Assembly (NCBI GenBank): GCA_949284665.1
Contig: CASDWR010000113.1
Coordinates: 1 to 5,381, forward strand
Source: an uncultured Rikenellaceae bacterium
GTDB lineage: Bacteria > Bacteroidota > Bacteroidia > Bacteroidales > Rikenellaceae
Length of the DNA stretch: 5,381 bases
Direction: 5' to 3'
In this document: one piece after another, positions 1-5,381 of the stretch
Layout: each line of letters starts with the position of its first letter
Numbering within the stretch: the stretch's first letter is position 1
Made by a program: the position numbers and the translations under genes
The notes under the pieces: generated by a model
Database searches by the model: none
What the model was told of the DNA's origin: nothing
What the model saw: the letters and a program-made list of their open reading frames with translations, nothing else

Positions 1-558
1 CGAACTGCGCGAAAGCGCATCGACTTCCGCTCCGCTCCCGACCACGACCTCCGATACGGGAATCCCCTTCCGACGAGCCGTATAGGCTGCCGAAACATTA
101 CGGAGCACTGCATCGAACCGGCTCCACTCCCGTAAGAAACGACACTTCGACCTGCCGCACTCGCGATAATAGGCTGCGAACAGATTCCGTTCCAGCGACG
201 ACGCCGCATCCAACCCTTCAGGAAAGTCCGCATCCGTGCCCTCTTTGTCCCGTGCAGCATAAGCATTCAACACCGAAACAATATATGCGGGCAACCGAAC
301 CGGACGTACGAGTTCCTCGCGTAATTCCTCCTCCGAGAAATTTCCCAATGGCATGAATCGGCCCCCACCCGTACGGAGATACAGGATATTGACTATATCG
401 TAATAGCCGTAGAAAAGTTCGAGATAACGCCTGTCGCGTTTCGACAGCGTTTCTCCGATCTCCGCTACAATGGCTGGGGCATCGAAACCTTTCGTCTCCG
501 TGTCGAGCGAATACTCCTTCAGTCCTGAAACCAGACAGTAATAATTCTTCTCGAACAT
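1..558 (-). CDS. DUF2764 family protein of the V-type ATPase operon (partial, C-terminus beyond window)
   Basis: This is a leftward reading frame open for 186 codons from an ATG at 558 to the window edge, so the C-terminus is missing. Seen in the sequence: the protein starts MFEKNYYCLVSGL, then has an aromatic helix around residues 46-61 (LELFYGYYDIVNILYL), a Gly-rich turn RTGGGRF at 62-68, and an arginine-rich segment around 141-164 with FLREWSRFD and LRNVSAAYTARRKG. The YY-LV-GL opening, the D-x-x-N segment and the late F-x-x-LRN segment fit DUF2764 as I know it. The gene starts 4 bp after the stop of subunit E, so the two are surely co-transcribed. The known order in Bacteroidota and Chlamydiae is E, DUF2764, A, B, D, I, K. 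No classical subunit C is annotated there, so a role as the C (d-type) subunit linking the V1 rotor to the membrane ring is plausible, but that is inference. No signal peptide or membrane segment is visible, which suggests a cytoplasmic or V1-associated protein. The start is fixed by the conserved N-terminus; no Shine-Dalgarno is seen. Confidence 0.85.
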   Translation of the reverse strand, partial: MFEKNYYCLVSGLKEYSLDTETKGFDAPAIVAEIGETLSKRDRRYLELFYGYYDIVNILYLRTGGGRFMPLGNFSEEELREELVRPVRLPAYIVSVLNAYAARDKEGTDADFPEGLDAASSLERNLFAAYYRECGRSKCRFLREWSRFDAVLRNVSAAYTARRKGIPVSEVVVGSGAEVDALSRSS

Positions 559-562
559 GGCA

Positions 563-1177
563 TTATTCGGAATAAAGTATCTCGGCCACCTTTCCCTTCA
601 GGTATTCTCCCAGTAGAGCGTCGAAGTCCTCATCCGTAAAACTGATATAGTAACCACCCTCTTTCGGACCAATCCGGAATCCGCTCTTGACAGATTCGGA
701 ATAGCCCACTTCAATACCTTCGGCTAAAATCGTCTTAACACTCGCCTCGAATTTCCCCTCGAAATCCTCCTTCATCGAAGCCGGCAGCAATGCCGACAAA
801 GAGACCTTTTCCGTATCCGAGCCGTTCCAATTCTTCGCTACCGCCAACAACAGCTTTCCGATGAACTCAGGATCGATACTGACCGCATGTACCGAACCGG
901 AAACACTCTTGGCTACGATCAGACGGTTGATATTCTCCTTGAGGGCGGCGATACTCTGACGACCCGCCAACGAAAGTTCGGTCATAGCGTTCCGTTTCAA
1001 CTCCTCGGCCGACTTCTTCGCATCGGAAACGATGGCATCGGCCTGTTGACGAGCCTCTGTCACAATCTTTTTCGCACGCTCCTGTGCCTCACCAACCAGT
1101 TTATCCGCATCGCTGCGCCCTTTAGACAAACCCTCTTCGTAAAGTTTCTGGGTCAACTGCTGAAGTTTGTTTTCCAT
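563..1177 (-). CDS. atpE: V-type ATP synthase subunit E
   Basis: This is a complete 204-residue protein, a normal length for V/A-type ATPase subunit E. The E subunit pairs with a helical partner to form the peripheral stalk that holds the A3B3 catalytic head against the membrane stator of the ion-translocating rotary ATPase. Seen in the sequence: residues 1-85 are charged and alanine-rich with no helix breakers. Between 19 and 62 they show four 11-residue units with alanines and aliphatics in register (A31/A42/A53 and I38/I49/L60), the pattern of a stalk coiled coil. The globular C-terminal domain runs from about 100 to 204 and ends in GFRIGPKEGGYYISFTDEDF and a final amphipathic helix, as in the family. 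Start ATG at 1177, stop TAA at 563. DUF2764 follows after 4 bp and DUF4301 lies 73 bp upstream on the same strand. I see no TAnnTTTG promoter or clear terminator in that gap. A GAGAAG six bases before the ATG is only a weak ribosome-binding candidate. NCBI-style symbols vary; this is not the F-type c subunit also called atpE. Confidence 0.95.
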   Translation of the reverse strand: MENKLQQLTQKLYEEGLSKGRSDADKLVGEAQERAKKIVTEARQQADAIVSDAKKSAEELKRNAMTELSLAGRQSIAALKENINRLIVAKSVSGSVHAVSIDPEFIGKLLLAVAKNWNGSDTEKVSLSALLPASMKEDFEGKFEASVKTILAEGIEVGYSESVKSGFRIGPKEGGYYISFTDEDFDALLGEYLKGKVAEILYSE

Positions 1178-1250
1178 AATCTTCTCGACTGTTTTCGCTC
1201 CTTATTTTCTTATCTGTTTTCTATTTATAACGATATAATCCTCCCGTCTA

Positions 1251-2714
1251 TTACTCTTGATGTTGCACTCTGAGCAAATCGGTCACAACTTTTACGGGAG
1301 AGAAAGTCGTGATCGGCACCTCTACGAATACCGTGTTCCACCGGGCCATGGCTCCGTTCCACAAACCCGGCAACTCTTGTGCCTTCAATTCCTTCCCATC
1401 CTTCGACTTGGAAGAGATAAAACCTGTCGCCGGATCGACAAACCGTGTAAGATCGAACTTCTGTCCGTTGAACCGTTTTATCCCGCACACCAGGTCCACC
1501 GGATTGAAATGGGTGGCATACTGCATGATCCCCTTGTCTTCAGGTGCAATCTGTGACGACTCGGCAATCTGCAGCGATTCCGTTCCATCCGCATTTGCCA
1601 CCCAAAACGGACCTCCGCCCGGTTCGCCTTCATTGCGCACCATTCCGCACACACGGATCGGACGGTCAAGAATAGTTTCAAGTCGCCGAACGCGTTCGGC
1701 CATCGTACATCGCGCAAAACCCTCCGGAAGTTTTACACACAATTTCTCCTCCACAAAACGAACCGCATCGGCCAATATCGCCTCATCGGCTTCGCCGGCA
1801 GAAAGTACCCGCATAAAACGAAATACCTGTTCCTGCAATGTCACGAGCATCCCTCCCAACACCTTCTTGTAGCGAATCGTATCGCCCCGCTGGGAATCGG
1901 TCGTCACATTGTCGATATTTTTTACGAACACAACATCGGCATCCATATCGTTCAAATTCGCTATCAATGCGCCGTGACCCGCAGGACGGAACAGCAATGA
2001 GCCATCCGGATTCCGGAACAACGTATTGTCGGGGTTTACTGCCACGGTATCCGTACTGCTCTTCTGCACCGACATGCCCACATCATACTTCACCCCGAAA
2101 CGTTCTTCGTAACGAGGCAACACCTCACCTAAAAGATTTTTAAAACCGGCAACATGTTCCGGTGATACGGTGAAATGGATATGCACCGTCCCATTGCAGG
2201 ACGCATATGCAGCACCCTCGCACAGATGCTCTTCAAGAGCCGTGCGAGTCTCTTTGCCATACTTGTGAAACAGAATCAATGCTTTGGGACAAGTACCGTA
2301 ATTCAACCCGTCACCGATCAGGGCGGAGATCACCCTATGATCCTCCGAACCCTTTGGGGCCAATGTCCGCAGACGGTCTCCGAATGCAAAACGTTCCACA
2401 TTGTTCACTACCGTATCCACTTCGCTATTCCGCTTCCCTTCATTGACAAATTCGAACAATGCCTTAAACATCCGGGTCGCAGCACCCGAAGCCGGTACGA
2501 ATTTGACAGTTTTAATCTTCCGAAGAGCCTCGTCGTAACGGGCTTCCAGAGTCGGGACCTCGTCGCCGACAACGACAATCCCGTCGCCGACCGAGGCGGC
2601 ACGGCTGATATTCAGGAAAGGAAACCCCTCCCGAAAATTTTTGAGTTGCACTTCGACGTCAGAAACAGCAAGGCCGTGAGCGCTGATCTGTGCAAGATCC
2701 TTTTCAGTAAACAT
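1251..2714 (-). CDS. DUF4301 family protein, possible nucleotidyltransferase-like fold
   Basis: This is a 487-residue cytoplasmic protein with no signal peptide or membrane segment. The opening MFTEKDLAQI, the N-terminal FPFLNI..AASVGDGI and overall length of about 500 residues match DUF4301, a Bacteroidota family without an established function. Motifs seen: VPASGAATRMFKAL (73-86), ALILFHKYGKETRTALEEHL (145-164), HIHFTVS (178-184), QKSSTDTVAV (217-226), FRPAGHGALIANL (242-254), FVKNIDN (263-269) and VRNEGEPGGGPFWV (359-372). The order of a Gly/Thr-Arg loop, a substrate loop, a P-x-GHG segment and an IDN segment recalls UDP-sugar pyrophosphorylases; this is inference and no substrate can be named. 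I chose the ATG at 2714 because the family N-terminus starts there. The frame stays open another 46 codons upstream to an ATG at 2852, but that extension is basic, unlike the family, and runs through the promoter candidate at 2744-2777. The gene is divergent from murB and lies 73 bp upstream of atpE. Confidence 0.88.
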   Translation of the reverse strand: MFTEKDLAQISAHGLAVSDVEVQLKNFREGFPFLNISRAASVGDGIVVVGDEVPTLEARYDEALRKIKTVKFVPASGAATRMFKALFEFVNEGKRNSEVDTVVNNVERFAFGDRLRTLAPKGSEDHRVISALIGDGLNYGTCPKALILFHKYGKETRTALEEHLCEGAAYASCNGTVHIHFTVSPEHVAGFKNLLGEVLPRYEERFGVKYDVGMSVQKSSTDTVAVNPDNTLFRNPDGSLLFRPAGHGALIANLNDMDADVVFVKNIDNVTTDSQRGDTIRYKKVLGGMLVTLQEQVFRFMRVLSAGEADEAILADAVRFVEEKLCVKLPEGFARCTMAERVRRLETILDRPIRVCGMVRNEGEPGGGPFWVANADGTESLQIAESSQIAPEDKGIMQYATHFNPVDLVCGIKRFNGQKFDLTRFVDPATGFISSKSKDGKELKAQELPGLWNGAMARWNTVFVEVPITTFSPVKVVTDLLRVQHQE

Positions 2715-2743
2715 AGTGTTCGTGTTAGTAATTTTAAGCGGTT

Positions 2744-2777
2744 CAAAGATAATCATTTTTCCCGGCATCTTCCACAG
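2744..2777 (-). promoter_or_regulatory. Bacteroidota-type promoter candidate for the DUF4301 gene
   Basis: On the minus strand TATCTTTG (plus positions 2744-2751) is an exact match to the -7 element TAnnTTTG of the Bacteroidota primary sigma factor. About 20 nt further upstream, CTGTGG (2772-2777) is only a weak match to the -33 element TTTG. Transcription would start around 2735-2740, giving a leader of roughly 20-25 nt before the ATG at 2714. The position inside the upstream open extension supports the shorter protein start. Sequence match only; no transcript evidence. Confidence 0.5.
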
Positions 2778-2910
2778 AAAGGCATATAAAATTAACTTCT
2801 TACCCTTTCTCGCATATCGCACACATTCGACCCGGCAGATCAATGTCCTCAACTTTCAGGCGAACACGACAACGTTTATTCGGCAAGATGAAAAGTTCGG
2901 GGCGGTTCTG

Positions 2911-2941
2911 TTGTTCGTTACAGGCAAAAAGATTACCTTTG
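2911..2941 (+). promoter_or_regulatory. Bacteroidota-type promoter candidate for murB-tilS
   Basis: TACCTTTG at 2934-2941 is an exact match to the -7 element TAnnTTTG. TTG at 2911-2913 matches the core of the -33 element, and the spacer between them is 20 nt, which is the usual spacing. It faces murB, whose ATG begins at 2948, only 6 nt after the -7 element ends. The mRNA would therefore start at or just before the start codon. It is the only exact TAnnTTTG I saw facing murB in the intergenic region. Confidence 0.6.
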
Positions 2942-2947
2942 TGCGTT

Positions 2948-3967
2948 ATGATAAAGGTGTATGAAAACCGGAAGCTCCGGGACATGAACAGTTTCGGAAT
3001 CGATGTGCAAGCCGATCGGCTGATCGAGTTCGATTCGCATGATGAATTGCGTGACTTGCTGGCATCCGACTCTTCGTTGCTCGCCGGCCGATGGGCCGTA
3101 CTGGGCGGAGGGAACAATATCCTCTTTTCGGATGATTTCCACGGCACGCTATTCCACCCTGTCGGGAAGAAAATCACAATCACCCATGAAGACGACGATT
3201 CGATCGAAATCCATGCTGAAGCCGGTATCGAATGGGATAATTTGGTAGACTGGTGTGTGGGCCGAGAAGTATGGGGGGCCGAAAACCTCTCCCTCATACC
3301 GGGCAGCGTCGGAGCTGCCCCCGTACAAAACATCGGCGCTTACGGAACCGAAGTCGGGCAATCGATCCGATCCGTCGAAACACTCTGCACCGATTCCCTT
3401 ACAAAAATGACCATCGCAGCCGCGCACTGTTCTTTCGGGTACAGGGAGAGCATTTTCAAACACGCCCTGCGAGGCAAAACAATTATTACGGCAGTCAATT
3501 TCTCTTTCAGCAAACACCCCGCGCCAAAACTCGAATACGGCGACCTGGAGGCAGAGACCAAACGCCTCGGAGGGCCATCTCTCCAAAATATCCGACAGGC
3601 GGTCATCCACATTCGAACCGGCAAACTGCCAGACCCCAAAGTTACCGGAAATGCCGGCAGCTTTTTCAAGAATCCTGTCGTAGGCCGGGATGTAGCCTCT
3701 TCACTCAAAAATCGCTATCCCGACATGCCCGTGTATCCCGCACACGACCCTGAAAAGGTAAAACTGGCCGCAGGATGGCTCATCGATCGGGCTGGATGGA
3801 AAGGTTTCTCGAACGGGAAAGCCGGGGTTCATCAGCAACAGGCTTTGGTCCTGGTCAATCTCGGCAATGCAACCGGTGCCGATATCCTTGCTCTGGCTCA
3901 CGACATACAACTCGATGTAGTCGAAAAATTCGGCGTCCGCATCGATACAGAAGTCAACATTTTTTGA
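2948..3967 (+). CDS. murB: UDP-N-acetylmuramate dehydrogenase (UDP-N-acetylenolpyruvoylglucosamine reductase)
   Basis: MurB is a cytoplasmic FAD enzyme that uses NADPH to reduce UDP-GlcNAc-enolpyruvate to UDP-MurNAc, the second committed step of peptidoglycan precursor synthesis. The 339 residues match type I MurB of E. coli along their length. Seen: the N-terminal NSFGIDV (14-20), the FAD-binding LGGGNNILFSDDF (52-64), IPGSVGAAPVQNIGAYGTEV (117-136), GYRES (164-168), YGDL (197-200), LPDPKVTGNAGSFFKNPV around 226-245, AAGWLID near 275 and TEV at the end. By comparison with E. coli, Arg166, Tyr197, Ser238 (proton donor) and Glu335 are the counterparts of Arg159, Tyr190, Ser229 and Glu325, so the enzyme should be active. 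I chose ATG 2948, not the open frame back to 2843, because MIKVYENRKLRDMNSFGI aligns with the family N-terminus and the extension is not MurB-like. A promoter candidate ends 6 bp before the start. tilS follows after 4 bp. Confidence 0.97.
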   Translation: MIKVYENRKLRDMNSFGIDVQADRLIEFDSHDELRDLLASDSSLLAGRWAVLGGGNNILFSDDFHGTLFHPVGKKITITHEDDDSIEIHAEAGIEWDNLVDWCVGREVWGAENLSLIPGSVGAAPVQNIGAYGTEVGQSIRSVETLCTDSLTKMTIAAAHCSFGYRESIFKHALRGKTIITAVNFSFSKHPAPKLEYGDLEAETKRLGGPSLQNIRQAVIHIRTGKLPDPKVTGNAGSFFKNPVVGRDVASSLKNRYPDMPVYPAHDPEKVKLAAGWLIDRAGWKGFSNGKAGVHQQQALVLVNLGNATGADILALAHDIQLDVVEKFGVRIDTEVNIF

Positions 3968-3971
3968 ACTT

Positions 3972-5321
3972 ATGGAAACCCTCGAAAACAAATTCCGGAA
4001 ATACATCGCCGACAACGCACTTTTTACCCCGGAAGACAGGATACTGTTAACTGTCAGCGGCGGCGTGGACTCCATGGTCATGTTATCGCTCTTCGCCAAA
4101 AGCGGATTCCATACAGGAGTTGCCCACTGCAATTTCCAACTCCGAGGGCAGGAAGCCGACGAAGACGAAGTGCTTGTAGAACAGGAGGCCTCCCGTTTCG
4201 GCCTTCCCTTTTACAACAAACGCTTCAACACGAGGGAAGAGATGGAACGAACGGGCGAATCGGTCCAAATGACAGCCCGCAAACTGCGATATGCGTGGTT
4301 CAATGAACTTTGTGAAACGGAAGGATATACAACCGTCGCAATCGCTCATCACGCCGACGACTCCATCGAAACCTTTTTTATAAACCTTCTGCGGGGCACA
4401 GGGCTCAAAGGACTGACCGGAATCCATAAAGTAAACGGTCGGGTCATCCGCCCATTGTTATTCGCTTCACGTAAAGAGATCCTCGACTATGCTTTGCAGC
4501 ATAAAATCCCCTACCGAGAAGACTCATCCAACCGATCGACCAAATACTTGCGCAACAAGATAAGACTCGGAATCATTCCCCGACTGCGAGAAATCAACCC
4601 CCATTTCACAAAAGTAATGAGCGGTGACATCAAACGCCTGATCGATGCACAACGCTTCATCGACCGCAGTGTCGAATTGCTTCGCGATACCGTCGTATTC
4701 CGTCGCCAGGAAGACACCGTAATCGATCCTTCGAGAATCGATCCCGCCATGCCGAAGAATTTCGTCATCTACGAGCTGATGAATTCCGGCTACGGGTTCA
4801 AAGGAGACGTCGTGGATCAATTATGCGATGCCTTACACGGAGACAACGCTACCGGCAAACGATTCTATTCGAAAGATCACGTGGCGACCATCGACCGGGG
4901 TTTGATCGTTATCTCGGGAATAGCCGACAGTGACCCTTGTTTCACTGAGATCCTATCGGGACAGGACAAGGTCTATTGCGGCAATTCGGTTCTCTATCTC
5001 GAACAAACCGATATCGACAATGTCGGGGCACTGAACCAACCGGAAAACATCGCTCTGATCGATGCCGACAAACTCGTCTATCCGCTCCAATTACGCCGAT
5101 GGCAAGAGGGTGACACCTTCAAACCACTGGGAATGAATGGACACAAAAAAGTAAGCGATTATCTGATCGATTCAAAAGTATCTCTTGCCGAGAAAGACCG
5201 GCAATTCGTTCTATTGAGCGAAGGGAAAATCGTATGGCTTGTAGGACGCCGACTCGACGATCGATTCAAAGTCGGTGAAACGACCGAAAATATCCTCCGA
5301 ATCACGAAAGAAATCATCTGA
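3972..5321 (+). CDS. tilS: tRNA(Ile)-lysidine synthetase
   Basis: TilS joins lysine to cytidine 34 of tRNA-Ile(CAU) using ATP. This changes decoding from AUG to AUA and identity from methionine to isoleucine, and the enzyme is essential in most bacteria. The 449 residues are close to the E. coli length. Seen: the PP-loop SGGVDSM at 29-35, which binds ATP; VAHCNFQLRGQEADEDE (50-66); AHHADDSIET (125-134) followed by LLRGTGLKGL, the TilS catalytic motif with Ser131 where many homologues have Gln; and DSSN...LRNKIR around 182-197. A divergent middle domain follows, then the C-terminal tRNA-binding TilS_C domain from about 370 to 449, with LRRWQEGDTFKPLGM, KKVSDYLID and WLVGRRLDDRFKV. The ATG lies 4 bp after the murB stop with no Shine-Dalgarno, so it is expected to be co-transcribed with murB and perhaps translationally coupled. 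The pairing joins cell wall and tRNA functions and is probably an ordinary growth-related operon. I see no truncation or frameshift. Confidence 0.97.
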   Translation: METLENKFRKYIADNALFTPEDRILLTVSGGVDSMVMLSLFAKSGFHTGVAHCNFQLRGQEADEDEVLVEQEASRFGLPFYNKRFNTREEMERTGESVQMTARKLRYAWFNELCETEGYTTVAIAHHADDSIETFFINLLRGTGLKGLTGIHKVNGRVIRPLLFASRKEILDYALQHKIPYREDSSNRSTKYLRNKIRLGIIPRLREINPHFTKVMSGDIKRLIDAQRFIDRSVELLRDTVVFRRQEDTVIDPSRIDPAMPKNFVIYELMNSGYGFKGDVVDQLCDALHGDNATGKRFYSKDHVATIDRGLIVISGIADSDPCFTEILSGQDKVYCGNSVLYLEQTDIDNVGALNQPENIALIDADKLVYPLQLRRWQEGDTFKPLGMNGHKKVSDYLIDSKVSLAEKDRQFVLLSEGKIVWLVGRRLDDRFKVGETTENILRITKEII

Positions 5322-5328
5322 AAACACC

Positions 5329-5381
5329 GTGGCCAAAAGCAATAAAATATCGTTTCGGGACAGCGTCGCCCTTTTCGAATC
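5329..5381 (+). CDS. possible start of an unidentified gene downstream of tilS (partial)
   Basis: A GTG at 5329, seven bases after the tilS stop, opens a frame that runs 17 codons to the window edge and reads MAKSNKISFRDSVALFE. The close spacing and lack of a terminator fit a third gene of the murB-tilS operon. I do not recognise the protein. The evidence is thin: another plus-strand frame and minus-strand frames are also open over this short stretch, and there is no Shine-Dalgarno. It could equally be the 3' end of a convergent gene or non-coding. Confidence 0.35.
   Translation, partial: MAKSNKISFRDSVALFE

Noticed and set aside
1225..1239. TATAAT-like sequence in the DUF4301-atpE gap
   Set aside because: It reads on the plus strand, away from both genes, and Bacteroidota do not use the E. 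coli -10 consensus; it is probably just AT-rich spacer.
1309..1872. Plus-strand open frame (187 codons) opposite the DUF4301 3' part
   Set aside because: Ser/Thr/Arg/Pro-rich low-information translation typical of an antisense frame in moderate-GC coding DNA.
2175..2789. Long plus-strand open frame (204 codons) opposite DUF4301
   Set aside because: It is an antisense shadow: Cys/His/Arg-scattered composition, no recognisable motif, and full overlap with a supported gene.
2715..2852. 46-codon N-terminal extension of DUF4301 to an ATG at 2852
   Set aside because: The extension is basic and not like the family, the DUF4301 N-terminus begins at the ATG at 2714, and a promoter match lies inside it.
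2843..2947. 35-codon N-terminal extension of MurB from an ATG at 2843
   Set aside because: The extra residues are Arg/Cys-rich and have no counterpart in MurB, and the promoter candidate at 2911-2941 lies inside it.
3149..3610. Minus-strand open frame (153 codons) opposite murB
   Set aside because: murB is well supported over the same bases, and the antisense product has no recognisable domain or promoter.
4344..4376. Ser131 in place of Gln in the TilS HHxDDQxET motif as a sign of inactivity
   Set aside because: The His and Asp residues and the PP-loop are intact, and Ser at this site is, to my knowledge, common in Bacteroidota TilS.

Overview
This window looks like ordinary chromosomal housekeeping sequence from a member of the Bacteroidota, most likely Bacteroidales. 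The lineage call rests on four things: a V/A-type ATPase operon beginning with subunit E followed by a DUF2764 gene, a DUF4301 gene (a family mainly known from Bacteroidota), two matches to the Bacteroidota primary sigma-factor promoter (TTTG, about 20 nt, TAnnTTTG), and start codons with no convincing Shine-Dalgarno sequence. Base composition looks close to balanced. A Rikenellaceae/Alistipes-like source is possible but not shown. I see no IS element, phage gene, tRNA, rRNA or CRISPR array.

The left part (1-2714) is read leftward. In transcription order it holds a DUF4301 gene (2714 to 1251), then after 73 bp the gene for V-type ATP synthase subunit E (1177 to 563), then after 4 bp a DUF2764 gene (558 to beyond the left edge). 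Subunit E builds the peripheral stalk of the rotary ATPase. DUF2764 sits where subunit C would be expected, and the catalytic A and B subunits should follow outside the window.

A 233-bp divergent intergenic region (2715-2947) carries outward-facing promoter candidates for DUF4301 (left) and murB (right). It holds no gene I can support.

The right part is read rightward: murB (2948-3967), then after 4 bp tilS (3972-5321), then 7 bp later a possible GTG start of another gene cut by the window end. MurB makes UDP-N-acetylmuramate for peptidoglycan; TilS makes lysidine in the anticodon of tRNA-Ile(CAU).

I found no complete novel system. The points most worth a second look are UDP-sugar-pyrophosphorylase-like signatures in DUF4301, which is transcribed divergently from a peptidoglycan-precursor gene; DUF2764 as a possible stand-in for ATPase subunit C; and a murB promoter so close to its start codon that the mRNA may be almost leaderless.
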